A DNA stretch of 64,000 nucleotides from Streptomyces huiliensis (GTDB lineage Bacteria > Actinomycetota > Actinomycetes > Streptomycetales > Streptomycetaceae), in the NCBI RefSeq assembly GCF_020037025.1, contig NZ_JAIQLH010000029.1:30113-94112 (forward strand), read 5' to 3'. Position numbers and translations under genes: made by a program. Of the stretch, positions 16,075 through 25,798 are shown in pieces (the first letter of the stretch is position 1; each line of letters starts with the position of its first letter). Below the pieces are notes generated by a model that worked only from the letters and a program-made list of their open reading frames with translations, had not been told where the DNA came from and ran no database searches.

Positions 16075-16968
16075 ATGAGGAGCAGGAACCCGGTCTTCTC
16101 GCGACGGGGGTTCACTCCCGGAGGCGGCTACGCGAACTTCAACGCGGCACCGCCGTCCGGGTCCGCGACGCAGGGAAACCCCTACGCGAACAGCCCGTAC
16201 GCGCAGCCGACCGACCCGTACGCGGGCAACCCGTACGGCCAGCCGACCAACCCGTACGCGCAGGGCGCCCCGGATCTCCAGCAGGGGATGCCGCAGGCCC
16301 CGGCCCGCTCGGGCGCCATGACGATGGACGACGTCGTCAGCCGCACCGCCATCACGCTGGGCCTGGTGGTCGTCGCCGCGGGCGCCGCCTGGGCGATGGA
16401 GCTGCCGGTCGGTCTCGGCTTCGGCGCCGCGATCATCGCGATGGTGCTGGGTCTCGTCCAGTCGTTCAAGGCCAAGCCCTCCCCGGCGCTGATCCTGGCC
16501 TACGCGGCGTTCGAGGGTCTGTTCCTCGGTGTCATCAGCCAGGCGTACAACGAGGTCGCCAAGGGCGCCCCGATGCAGGCGGTGCTGGGCACGGTGGCGG
16601 TGTTCGCCGGTGTGCTCTTCGCGTACCGGGCCCGGATCATCAACGTGAACCGCAGGTTCGTCCGCTTCGTGGTCGGTGCCGCGATCGGCTTCCTGCTGCT
16701 GGGCGTCGTCAACATGCTGTTCGCCGTGTTCGGCGGCGGTGACGGCCTCGGCTTCCGCACCGGTCCGATGGGCATCCTCGTCGGTGTCATCGGCGTGCTG
16801 CTCGGTGCCGCGTTCCTGGCGCTCGACTTCAAGCAGGTCGAGGACGGCATCCAGTACGGCGCCCCGCGCGAGGAGGCGTGGACGGCCGCGTTCGGTCTGA
16901 CGCTGTCGCTGGTGTGGATCTACACCGAGCTGCTGCGGGTCATCGCCCTCGTGATGAGCGACGACTAG
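16075..16968 (+). CDS. Bax inhibitor-1/YccA family membrane protein
   Basis: A 297-residue integral membrane protein. The cytoplasmic N-terminal tail (about 1-80) is rich in Asn-Pro-Tyr repeats (NPYANSPYAQPTDPYAGNPY). About seven hydrophobic spans follow from residue 95 (AITLGLVVVAAGAAWAM, LGFGAAIIAMVLGLVQSF and so on). An FxxVEDGIQYGAPREEAW segment and a final span fit the actinobacterial YccA/BI-1 group. GGAGGAG lies just before the ATG. These proteins are predicted ion-leak or stress-related channels in the plasma membrane; the substrate in Streptomyces is unknown. A 21-bp perfect hairpin follows the stop. Confidence 0.9.
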   Translation: MRSRNPVFSRRGFTPGGGYANFNAAPPSGSATQGNPYANSPYAQPTDPYAGNPYGQPTNPYAQGAPDLQQGMPQAPARSGAMTMDDVVSRTAITLGLVVVAAGAAWAMELPVGLGFGAAIIAMVLGLVQSFKAKPSPALILAYAAFEGLFLGVISQAYNEVAKGAPMQAVLGTVAVFAGVLFAYRARIINVNRRFVRFVVGAAIGFLLLGVVNMLFAVFGGGDGLGFRTGPMGILVGVIGVLLGAAFLALDFKQVEDGIQYGAPREEAWTAAFGLTLSLVWIYTELLRVIALVMSDD

Positions 16969-17009
16969 ACGACCGGGCCGCAGGAGGTCGCAGGACGAGA
17001 ACGGATGTG

Positions 17010-17061
17010 ACGGGCCGGGCCCGGGAAGACAAGTACGACGGTCTTCCCGGGCCCGGCCCGT
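17010..17061. terminator. bidirectional terminator hairpin, 21-bp perfect stem
   Basis: Arms 17010-17030 and 17041-17061 are perfectly complementary over 21 bp (outer end ACGGGCCGGG, inner end GGGAAGAC) around a 10-nt loop. It lies between convergent genes and lacks a U-tract, as is usual in Streptomyces. Confidence 0.88.
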
Positions 17062-17097
17062 CTGTGTGGGGTGCGGGGTACGGACCGGCCGCCGCGG

Positions 17098-17328
17098 CTA
17101 CAGGAGCCTGCGCGCGGCCCGTCGGAGGTCGTACTCGTGCACGATCGCCTTGGCGTGGCCGTAGGCGAGACCGTGCTCTCCGCGCAGCCAGCTCACCTTC
17201 TCCTCGAACCGGGACAGGGATGGGCCTTCGTCGACCGTGCGCATCCAGTCGGCGACTTCTCGGCCGGTGCAGTGGGGGATTCGGGAGAGCAGGTTCCGGT
17301 GGGTTTCGTCGGAGATGACGTAGGACAT
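17098..17328 (-). CDS. small DUF4287-type protein
   Basis: A 76-residue protein beginning MSYVISDETHRNLLSRIP, with the conserved pattern TGREVADWM...GP and the end HGLAYGHAKAIVHEYDLRRAAR typical of DUF4287 (cytosolic helical proteins of unknown function). The reading frame is open 29 codons further upstream, but GGAGG 6 bp before this ATG decides the start. It converges on the Bax-inhibitor-like gene. Function unknown. Confidence 0.82.
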   Translation of the reverse strand: MSYVISDETHRNLLSRIPHCTGREVADWMRTVDEGPSLSRFEEKVSWLRGEHGLAYGHAKAIVHEYDLRRAARRLL

Positions 17329-17426
17329 CGGCGCCTCCGGACGCGTCGGATGATGGTCCTTCATGTCACCGTGCCCGAGTGTTCGGTCATTGGCAACAGT
17401 CGGTGGCCGCCGCATAGTCTCAGGGC

Positions 17427-17756
17427 GTGGACGATGTGACGCCTCTCCTGACCGCCGTGGACACCTTCGCCGACCGCCTGCGCGCCCTGCCCCAGTCCCG
17501 GCTGAGCCGGGGGGCCGCCGCCGAGGCGCTGGCCCTCGCCCGTGAGCTGGCGGGCCGGGCCCAGCGGATGGAGGAGCCCGGGGACGCCGCGCCGCGCGAG
17601 ATGCCGGACGCGGGGATCTTCGCGGTGGCCGACCAAGTCGCCGTCGCCGGCCACGATCTGGCCGAGGCGCTGGCCGCCGGCGGCGCGCCGGAGGGCGCGG
17701 TGACGGCGGCGGTGGAGCTGGTGGCGGATGCGGCGCGGCGGTGCGGCCTGCAGTGA
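17427..17756 (+). CDS. conserved hypothetical alanine-rich protein
   Basis: A 109-residue Ala/Leu/Arg-rich helical protein with no recognised domain, signal peptide or membrane span. No Shine-Dalgarno sequence precedes the GTG. A -10-like TAGTCT (17415-17420) ends 6 bp before it, so the mRNA may be leaderless. It is divergent from the DUF4287 gene and convergent with the next gene. GC3 bias supports coding. Confidence 0.7.
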   Translation: MDDVTPLLTAVDTFADRLRALPQSRLSRGAAAEALALARELAGRAQRMEEPGDAAPREMPDAGIFAVADQVAVAGHDLAEALAAGGAPEGAVTAAVELVADAARRCGLQ

Positions 17757-17802
17757 GGCCGAGGGGCCTGGCCCCGGGTCGGCCGGCGGATCGGACCCCG
17801 GG

Positions 17803-18636
17803 TCAGAGGGACGCGATGACGCGGTCCGCGAGGACGTAGACGTTGCCCGTCGCGCAGCCGAAGGTGAGGGCGTAGGCGCCCGCCACCCCCGAGCCGCCGA
17901 GCAGCACCGGCGCCTCGCCGGTGCGCAGCGCGTGCGCCAGGCTCTCGGCGGTCTCCCGGTGGCCGGGCGTCATGCAGACGGTGGTGCCGTCGGCGAAGAC
18001 GTAGACGTCGAGGGTGCCGAGCGGGCCCGGACGGACGTCCGCCAGCGGTACGCCGGCCTCGGCGAGTTCGGTCAGCCGCTCGACGGTGCGCTCGTGGTCG
18101 CCGACCGGCGCGCCGGCGGGCGAGAAGTCGGGGTGCGACGGGTGCCGGCGGCGGGCCGCGGCCAGTTCGGGGGAGTCCGTCTCGTCCGCCGCGGTGGCGT
18201 CGGTCTGCCGGGGCAGGTACGGGACCTGCGGGACGTCGCCGTACAGGAGCTCGGGGCCGGCCGTCTCGTCCACGGCGCCCGGCAGGTTCGACAGCAGGGA
18301 GGGCGCGTCGGCCGCGCCGCTCAGGTCGAGGGCCTCCTGCGCGGCCCAGAACGCCCGGGCCTCGGCCAGCTCCCGCTCCCGCTCCTCGGCGAGCGCGTCG
18401 GCGACGGCGGCCCGTATGTCGGAGAGCACGACACCGGCCTCCTCCGCGGGGGCCTGCCGCGCGGCCGGGACCGTCGGGGCCGTCGGGTCCGCCGCGCGCC
18501 GGGTGTCGGCCGCGGCCAGGTCGGCGCGGAGTGCGTGGATCTGCCGGCGCAGCCCGCGGGTCGTCCACAGGGCGGCGGTGCCCGCGGCGGTGGCAGTGGC
18601 GGCGGCCAGCAGCAGGGCAAGGGACATGGCGCTCAC
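17803..18636 (-). CDS. membrane-anchored hypothetical protein
   Basis: A 277-residue protein with one N-terminal hydrophobic helix (MSAMSLALLLAAATATAAGT), then a charged, probably coiled-coil stretch (LRRQIHALRADLAAADTRR; LAEERERELAEARAFW). A C-terminal region around LDVYVFADGTTVCMTPGHR and VYVLADRVIASL follows. GGGAG lies 7 bp before GTG 18636; an ATG 9 bp later is an alternative. No known family recognised. It may be a membrane-tethered cytoplasmic protein. Confidence 0.75.
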   Translation of the reverse strand: MSAMSLALLLAAATATAAGTAALWTTRGLRRQIHALRADLAAADTRRAADPTAPTVPAARQAPAEEAGVVLSDIRAAVADALAEERERELAEARAFWAAQEALDLSGAADAPSLLSNLPGAVDETAGPELLYGDVPQVPYLPRQTDATAADETDSPELAAARRRHPSHPDFSPAGAPVGDHERTVERLTELAEAGVPLADVRPGPLGTLDVYVFADGTTVCMTPGHRETAESLAHALRTGEAPVLLGGSGVAGAYALTFGCATGNVYVLADRVIASL

Positions 18637-18850
18637 TGACGTACTCCCGGTTGCTGTCGGTCCCCGAATTCCTACCTCAGCTTCGCGCGCGTCTTCGCCG
18701 GTCCCCAGTGCAAAACGTCATGAAACCGGCGGGACTTAGGACCCGGAGGTTGTGACTTCAACATATCTGACCTGGGGAAACGAATCTCCCCCGGGACGTT
18801 GGTCACATCCTGGGGGAGATTGGGTCACGAACGAGAGGCGGGGAGCGGGG

Positions 18851-19156
18851 TCAGCTCATGCGCTCGCCTCTTGTCTGTCGCGATGAGCTGCGGCTCCGCT
18901 GCGGGCAGGTGCCGCCTTCGTTCCTCAGGCGACCCCTACCCTCCGCTGCGCCTCAGCTCATGCGCTCGCCTCTTGTCTGTCGCGATGAGCTGCGGCTCCG
19001 CTGCGGGCAGGTGCCGCCTTCGTTCCTCAGGCGACCCCTACCCTCCGCTGCGCCTCAGCTCATGCGCTCGCCTCTTGCCTGTCGCGATGAGCCGCGGCTC
19101 CGCTGCGGGCAGGTGCCGCCTTCGTTCCTCAGGCGACCCCTACCCTCCGCTGCGCC
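18851..19156. repeat. three 102-bp tandem repeats abutting the thiolase stop codon
   Basis: Three head-to-tail units of 102 bp begin at 18851, 18953 and 19055. Each begins TCAGCTCATGCGCTCG, which is the reverse complement of the last codons and TGA stop of the acetyl-CoA acetyltransferase gene, whose own copy starts at 19157. Units 1 and 2 look identical. Unit 3 differs at least at two positions (CTTGCCTG for CTTGTCTG, GAGCCGCGG for GAGCTGCGG). The array sits just past the gene's 3' end and would be transcribed with it. Confidence 0.93.
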
Positions 19157-20377
19157 TCAGCTCATGCGCTCGATGACCATCGCCATGCCCTGCCCGCCAC
19201 CCACGCACATCGTCTCCAGCGCGAACTGCTTGTCGTGGAACTGGAGCGAGTTGATGAGCGTGCCGGTGATGCGCGCGCCCGTCATGCCGAAGGGGTGGCC
19301 GACCGCGATGGCGCCGCCGTTGACGTTGAGCTTGTCGATGTCGATGCCCAGGTCGCGGTAGGAGGGGATCACCTGCGCGGCGAACGCCTCGTTGATCTCG
19401 ACCAGGTCGATGTCGTCGATGGTCATGCCGGCCCGCTTCAGCGCCTGGCGGCTCGCCTCGACCGGGCCGTAGCCCATGATCTCGGGGGAGAGGGCGGAGA
19501 CGCCGGTGGAGACGATCCGGGCGAGCGGGGTCAGGCCCAGCTCGCGCGCCTTGGTGTCGGACATGATCACCAGGGCGGCGGCGCCGTCGTTCAGCGGGCA
19601 GCAGTTGCCGGCCGTGACCAGGCCGTCCGGGCGGAAGGACGGCTTGAGGCCGCCGACGCCCTCCAGGGTGACGCCCGCGCGCGGACCGTCGTCCTTCGCG
19701 ACGACCGTCCCGTCCGGGGTGGTCACCGGGGTGATCTCGCGCTCCCAGAAGCCGTTGGCGAGGGCCTGCTCGGCGAGGTTCTGGGAGCGGACGCCGAACT
19801 CGTCCATCTCCTCGCGGGTGATGCCCTTGAGACGGGCGAGGTTCTCGGCCGTCTGCCCCATCGCGATGTAGGCGTCCGGGACGAGACCGTCCTCGCGCGG
19901 GTCGTGCCAGCCCTCGCCGCCCTGCTCGGCGCGGGCCGCGGTGCGCGCCTCGGCGTCGGCGAACAGCGGGTTGTGGGTGCCGGGCATGCCGTCCGACGTG
20001 CCGTTGACGGACCGGGACACCATCTCGACGCCCGCCGAGAGGAAGACGTCGCCCTCGCCCGCCTTGATCGCGTGGAAGGCCATCCGCGAGGTCTGGAGGG
20101 AGGACGCGCAGTAGCGGGTGATCGTGGTGGCGGGCAGGTGGTCCATGCCCATCTGCACGGCGACGATCCGGGCCAGGTTGTGGCCCTGCTCGCCCCCGGG
20201 CAGGCCGCAGCCGAGCATCAGGTCGTCGATCTCGCGCGGGTCGAGACCGGGGACCTTGTCGAGCGCGGCCTGGATGATCGTGGCGGTCAGGTCGTCAGGC
20301 CGCAGCTCCTTCAGCGAGCCCTTGAAGGCCCGGCCGATGGGGGAACGGGCGGCTGAGACGATCACGGCTTCGGGCAT
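19157..20377 (-). CDS. acetyl-CoA C-acetyltransferase (thiolase)
   Basis: Classical thiolase of 406 residues, catalysing acetoacetyl-CoA formation or acyl-CoA thiolysis. The nucleophile lies in [10 protein letters not shown] (near residue 90); NEAFAAQ, the histidine motif [16 protein letters not shown] and the second cysteine in CVGGGQG are all present. ATG 20377 has GGAG 5 bp upstream; a GTG one codon earlier is possible. A -35/-10 pair is visible at 20440-20417. The sequence ending IERMS is followed directly by the 102-bp repeat array, which repeats its terminal codons. Confidence 0.96.
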   Translation of the reverse strand: MPEAVIVSAARSPIGRAFKGSLKELRPDDLTATIIQAALDKVPGLDPREIDDLMLGCGLPGGEQGHNLARIVAVQMGMDHLPATTITRYCASSLQTSRMAFHAIKAGEGDVFLSAGVEMVSRSVNGTSDGMPGTHNPLFADAEARTAARAEQGGEGWHDPREDGLVPDAYIAMGQTAENLARLKGITREEMDEFGVRSQNLAEQALANGFWEREITPVTTPDGTVVAKDDGPRAGVTLEGVGGLKPSFRPDGLVTAGNCCPLNDGAAALVIMSDTKARELGLTPLARIVSTGVSALSPEIMGYGPVEASRQALKRAGMTIDDIDLVEINEAFAAQVIPSYRDLGIDIDKLNVNGGAIAVGHPFGMTGARITGTLINSLQFHDKQFALETMCVGGGQGMAMVIERMS

Positions 20378-20416
20378 CACGGCTCCAGTCGACGCGACGA
20401 CGGCAGGACTCCGGTG

Positions 20417-20445
20417 AAGTTACCTGCACGTAAGGTCAAGGTCAC
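20417..20445 (-). promoter_or_regulatory. candidate promoter of the thiolase gene
   Basis: On the minus strand GTGACC (20445-20440) and TAACTT (20422-20417) are separated by exactly 17 bp, ending 39 bp before the ATG. This fits a sigma-70-type (HrdB) promoter with one mismatch in the -35. Confidence 0.5.
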
Positions 20446-20535
20446 GAGGCGGCGGCTGTGATGCGGGACTCATGGCCGTCGGGCCGGATGACGGCGGGGT
20501 GCCCGTCCATTGTCGCTCCGCGCCGGTTGCCGCGG

Positions 20536-20675
20536 TTGCTCCGCTCGTCCTCAGACGCCGGACAGGCTGTGTCAGCCTGTCCGGCGACTGAGGACAGCGC
20601 CCGGAGGGCGCTTCGGGGGTGCGGGGGCGCAGCCCCCGCAGGAAACGGTGAAGGGGCGGGGCCGGGGCATCCCCC
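20536..20675. repeat. dispersed intergenic element, copy B
   Basis: Contains the long palindrome, with arms 20547-20569 and 20573-20595 (23 bp, one mismatch). It is followed by GCGCCCGGAGGGCGC, the perfect hairpin TGCGGGGGC-gca-GCCCCCGCA, and the tail AAACGGTGAAGGGGCGGGG up to the stop of the SGNH hydrolase gene. It lies between that gene's 3' end and the thiolase promoter, so it can act as the terminator of the hydrolase gene. Confidence 0.85.
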
Positions 20676-21731
20676 CTACCGGCCCACCCGGTGCCACACA
20701 TGGTGCCGCTCCGGCCCGTCCCCCGGCCCCCCGGGCCCCTCGGGCCCCTCGGCCGGAGGAAGCTGACGGCGCCGGCGGTGCTTGAGGAGCGCCCAGCGCC
20801 CCCGAGCGGCGGCCGTGACCTCGGTGCCGCCCTCGGCCGCCGCCTCGGCCGCGGCCCGGGCCACCGGCAGGATGCCCTCGCGCCGGGTGGCGTCCGGCCG
20901 CTCCTCGTCCTCCGGCCACAGGCCGAGCGTCGCGCAGAGCGTGGGCAGGACGGCCATGGCGGCGGTCGCGTAGCCCTCCGCCGAAGGGTGGTAGTTGTCG
21001 GGACCGAACAGCTCGCGCGGGTTGGACTCGAACTCCGGGCCGAGCAGGTCGCCCAGCGAGACCGTGCGCCCGCCGGCCTCCAGCACCCCTATCGTCTGCG
21101 CCGCCGCGAGCTGCCGGCTCAGCCGCCGGGCCAGCCAGCGCAGCGGCTGGTACACCGGCTCGATCGTGCCGAGGTCGGGGCAGGTGCCGACGACCACCTC
21201 GCAGCCCGCGTCGCGGAGCCTGCGCACGGCCTCGGCCAGCAGCCGGACCGAGCGGGCGGCGGGCACCCGGTGGGTGACGTCGTTGGCGCCGATCATGATG
21301 ACGCAGACGTCGGGGGCCCGGTCGTGGCCGGACAGCAGCAGGGTGACCTGCCGTTCCAGGTCGTAGGACTGCGCCCCGGAGAGCGCCACGTTCCGCAGCT
21401 CCACCGGCCGCTCGGCGATCGCCGCCAGCCCGGTGGCCAGCAGGGCGCCGGGCGTCTGCCGGGGCCGGTGGACGCCCTTGCCGGCGGCCGTGGAGTCGCC
21501 CAGCATGCCGAGGACCAGCGCCTCGTTCCCGGCCCGGTGGACGAACGCCGACCCGTAGCGGCCGTCCGCCTGCGGCGGGGTCTCGTTGTTGCCGCCGACG
21601 ATCCGCCTGGCCAGCGCCACCTCGGTCAGCAGCAGCCCCAGGGCCGCACCGCCCAGCAGCCCGATGCCGCCGCCCCCGTACGCCGCCGCGGCCGCGATCC
21701 GTCGCGCGGCCCTCGCCCTCGACATGGACAT
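20676..21731 (-). CDS. SGNH/GDSL-type hydrolase, membrane-anchored
   Basis: About 351 residues from the ATG with GGAGGAGA 9 bp upstream; the frame is open 32 codons further. An N-terminal hydrophobic segment (IAAAAAYGGGGIGLLGGAAL GLLL) suggests a signal anchor. SGNH blocks are present: LGMLGDSTAAGKGV (catalytic Ser), a GANDVTH block III (Asn) and DNYHPSAEGYA (Asp/His). It is probably an extracytoplasmic esterase or lipase; the substrate is unknown. The C-terminal tail is basic, then Pro/Gly-rich. It is divergent from cystathionine beta-synthase. Confidence 0.88.
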   Translation of the reverse strand: MSMSRARAARRIAAAAAYGGGGIGLLGGAALGLLLTEVALARRIVGGNNETPPQADGRYGSAFVHRAGNEALVLGMLGDSTAAGKGVHRPRQTPGALLATGLAAIAERPVELRNVALSGAQSYDLERQVTLLLSGHDRAPDVCVIMIGANDVTHRVPAARSVRLLAEAVRRLRDAGCEVVVGTCPDLGTIEPVYQPLRWLARRLSRQLAAAQTIGVLEAGGRTVSLGDLLGPEFESNPRELFGPDNYHPSAEGYATAAMAVLPTLCATLGLWPEDEERPDATRREGILPVARAAAEAAAEGGTEVTAAARGRWALLKHRRRRQLPPAEGPEGPGGPGDGPERHHVWHRVGR

Positions 21732-21914
21732 AAGGCGGGTCTCCTCCCGCTCCACGAGCGCTGTGCACCCTTGCTCGACCGTGTTGATGGCTACGTGCCC
21801 CGAGCGTGGGCCAGTGCAACGCGTCACTGGTGCACTCGGCCCTCGAATCGTCCGAATAGGCTGGTTGTACGGGCACGCGACGAACCGCTAGTGCCCCCGA
21901 CCGCGGAGACCACC

Positions 21915-23306
<1,392 letters not shown>

Positions 23307-23793
23307 CCGGCCGGGCCGGCGGGCCCCCGCCGTCGGAGGCCGGGGGTCGGCCGGCCGCCCGGGGCGGGGGCCCGCTGTCCGTCCGGGGCGGGGGCCCGCT
23401 GTCCGTCCGGGGCTGAGGGTCCGCTGTCCGTCCGGGAGTCGGTGGTTCGCCGTCCGTCCGGGAGTCGGTGGTCCGCCGTCCGTCCGGAGGCCGTCAAGAC
23501 GGGCCCCCGCCCCGTAAAAGGAACGTATGTGTCACGTGACGGCAGCACGGACTTAACAAGCGCCCGCCACACTGGAGGCGTGCCGCGCGGACGGAAGTGT
23601 CCCGGGCGGCACGTCGGTGCGACGGCAGGACTTCCGGAGCGGCTCCCGGACTCCACGGCCGTCCGGACGCGGTGGCCGGCGCCCTAGGGCCCGGACCGCG
23701 TCCCCGCGGGGGACCGCCGCCGTCCCGGCCCCGGGCTCGGCCCGGGGTGCGGCGGCCCCCGCGCAGTCCGTTCCCGCCGTCACGTGTGCGGTG
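23307..23793. other. 487-bp intergenic region with five imperfect 24-26 bp tandem repeats
   Basis: The first part holds overlapping GC hairpins (GGCCGGGCCGGCGGGCCC...) that could end the cbs transcript. Then come five tandem units at 23361, 23385, 23409, 23434 and 23460, each ending GCTGTCCGTCC or GCCGTCCGTCC; the first two are identical 24-mers. A perfect 10-bp palindrome GTCACGTGAC lies at 23531-23540. The remainder has open frames, but none with both a ribosome-binding site and a recognisable product, so no gene is called. Confidence 0.7.
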
Positions 23794-24225
23794 TCAGTCC
23801 CACTCCGAGCCGCCGCGGTCGTGGTTCCGCTGCCACGGCCACCCCCGCATCACCTGCACGGCGTTGACGCCCACGATCCCGGCCCAGGTCACCAGCAGAC
23901 CGGACAGCCCCGCGTTGGCCGCGCCGATCGCGGACAGCGGGATCGCCAGGACGAGGGTCACCACGGCGAAGCCGAAGCGCTCGCCGAAGGTGCCGAACTC
24001 CCCGCCGCCGTCCGGCCTGCCGCCGCGCGCGGCCGTCATGCGCTGTTCGGCGGCCTGGCGGCGCAGGCGTCGCTCCATCGCGCCGTCGAGCTTGTGCTCC
24101 ACCTTCTCCAGGAAGGAGTCGACGAGCTCCGCCTCGTAGTCGGCGCCCAGTTCCTTGCGGGCCTGGAGTGACGCGTCGAGATCCTTCTTGAGCTCTGGTT
24201 TCAGGTCTGGGTCGTGGCCGGTCAT
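23794..24225 (-). CDS. small membrane protein, two predicted spans
   Basis: A 143-residue protein. The charged helical N-terminal half (KPELKKDLDASLQARKELG; VDSFLEKVEHKLDGAMERR) is followed by two hydrophobic spans near residues 84-122 (FGFAVVTLVLAIPLSAIG; GLLVTWAGIVGVNAVQVM). No domain function known. No Shine-Dalgarno is visible, but TACCGT ends 7 bp before the ATG, compatible with a leaderless transcript. It is divergent from the acyl-CoA synthetase. Confidence 0.82.
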   Translation of the reverse strand: MTGHDPDLKPELKKDLDASLQARKELGADYEAELVDSFLEKVEHKLDGAMERRLRRQAAEQRMTAARGGRPDGGGEFGTFGERFGFAVVTLVLAIPLSAIGAANAGLSGLLVTWAGIVGVNAVQVMRGWPWQRNHDRGGSEWD

Positions 24226-24326
24226 GCCGACAACGGTACGGTCGGCCCGTGGCCCCCGTCAGTGGGGGCAGCACCCGTATCCGCAGTGGGGCCGTCCCCG
24301 GGGCGGGCCCGTGGAAGGAGCAGCCC

Positions 24327-25709
24327 GTGACAGCCGCCCTCCTGTCGTCCCTCACCGGCGGCGCCGCCGACCGGCCGGACGCCCTCTCCTTCGCCGGCCG
24401 GACCCTCTCCCGCGAGGACCTGCTCGGCGCCGCGGGGGCCGTGGCGCACCGGATCGCCGGCGCGGCCTCCGTGGCCGTCCGCGCGACGCCGACGGCCGAG
24501 ACGGCCGTCGCGGTCGTCGGCGGGCTGCTCGCCGGGGTGCCCGTGGTGCCGCTGCCGCCGGACGCGGGGCCCGTCGAACGGCGGCACATCCTGCGCGACT
24601 CCGGCGCGGAACTCGTCCTGGGCGGGGAGCCGGAGGACGACGGCGTCGCCACCGCCCCCGTGGACGTCCGGGAACGGGCCGACCTCCCGGCCCGGACGGC
24701 GGACCCGGACCGCCCCGCACTGATCCTCTACACCTCCGGCACCACCGGCGCCCCCAAGGGCGTGCTGATACCGCACGACGCGATCACCGCCTGCCTCGAC
24801 GGGCTCGCCGAGGTCTGGCAGTGGACGGCGGAGGACACGCTGGTCCACGGGTTGCCGCTGTTCCACGTGCACGGGCTCGTCCTCGGCGTGCTGGGTGCGC
24901 TGCGCACCGGCAGCCGGCTGGTCCACACCGGGCGGCCGACCCCCGAGGCGTACGCGGCGGCGGGCGGCAGCCTGTACTTCGGGGTGCCGACGGTGTGGTC
25001 CCGGATCGTCCGCGAACCCGCCGCCGCCCGGCGGCTGGCCGGGGCGCGGCTGCTGGTCTCCGGCAGCGCCGCGCTGCCCGCGCCGGTCTTCCGCGAACTG
25101 GAGGCGCTGACCGGGCAGCGGCCCGTCGAGCGGTACGGCATGACGGAGACGCTGATCACCGTCGCGGCACGGGCGGACGGGGAGCGGGTGCCGGGACGGG
25201 TCGGCGTACCGCTGCCGGGGACGCGCACCAGGATCGCGGAGGTCGAGGACGGCGGCGGCATCGGCGAACTGGAGGTGTCGGGCCCCACCCTCTTCTCCGG
25301 CTACCTCGGCCGCCCCGAGGACACCGCCCGCGCCCACACCGCCGACGGCTGGTTCCGCACCGGCGACATCGCCGCCCTGGACCCCGACGGCACCCACCGC
25401 ATCGTCGGCCGCGCCTCCACGGACCTCATCAAGTCCGGTGGCTACCGCATCGGGGCGGGCGAGGTGGAGAACGCGCTGCTCGACCACCCGGCGGTGGCCG
25501 AGGCGGCCGTCGTCGGGCTGCCGCACGACGACCTCGGGCAGGAGATCGTCGCCTACGTGGTGGCGGAGGGCGTGACGGAGCGGGCGCTGATCGACTTCGT
25601 GGCCGGGCAGTTGTCCGTGCACAAGCGGCCGCGCCGGGTCCGCTTCCTGGAGGCGTTGCCGCGCAACGCGATGGGCAAGCCGCAGAAGAAGCTGCTGGAG
25701 GGGTTGTAG
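24327..25709 (+). CDS. MatB-like acyl-CoA (malonyl-CoA) synthetase
   Basis: Compact 460-residue ANL ligase. The P-loop is ILYTSGTTGAPKGVLIPHDA. LPLFHVHGLVLGVLGALR, LLVSGSAALP, ERYGMTETL, GWFRTGDIAALDPDGTHRI and STDLIKSGGYRIGAGEVEN follow, and the C-terminal lysine region is PRNAMGKPQKK. Spacing, small size and the LFHVHGL block are those of MatB-type malonyl/methylmalonyl-CoA synthetases rather than long-chain ligases. GTG 24327 has GGAAGGAG 6 bp upstream; an ATG at 24249 would add 26 residues without a ribosome-binding site. If MatB-like, it would recycle malonate or methylmalonate to extender CoA. Specificity is not proven. Confidence 0.88.
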   Translation: MTAALLSSLTGGAADRPDALSFAGRTLSREDLLGAAGAVAHRIAGAASVAVRATPTAETAVAVVGGLLAGVPVVPLPPDAGPVERRHILRDSGAELVLGGEPEDDGVATAPVDVRERADLPARTADPDRPALILYTSGTTGAPKGVLIPHDAITACLDGLAEVWQWTAEDTLVHGLPLFHVHGLVLGVLGALRTGSRLVHTGRPTPEAYAAAGGSLYFGVPTVWSRIVREPAAARRLAGARLLVSGSAALPAPVFRELEALTGQRPVERYGMTETLITVAARADGERVPGRVGVPLPGTRTRIAEVEDGGGIGELEVSGPTLFSGYLGRPEDTARAHTADGWFRTGDIAALDPDGTHRIVGRASTDLIKSGGYRIGAGEVENALLDHPAVAEAAVVGLPHDDLGQEIVAYVVAEGVTERALIDFVAGQLSVHKRPRRVRFLEALPRNAMGKPQKKLLEGL

Positions 25710-25798
25710 GGACGCCGGGCGTGAACCGGGCCTGCATAATTCCATGCAGAGTCCGGTTCGGATGAATGAGCCGGGGTGGAGCGGGAGAGGAAGAGCGG

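Noticed and set aside
18851..19156. CRISPR array
   Set aside because: Units are directly adjacent with no unique spacers and are far longer than CRISPR repeats; no cas genes in the window.
18799..19361. Open frames across the 102-bp repeat array (repeats of SSCARLLSVAMSCGSAAGRC)
   Set aside because: Open only because 102 is divisible by three; no ribosome-binding site, and the repeat starts are copies of the thiolase 3' end on the other strand.
23442..23687. Possible small gene with GGAGGC near 23575 and GTG 23580
   Set aside because: Shine-Dalgarno too close to the GTG; product Pro/Arg-rich without motif; sits in repeat-rich spacer.
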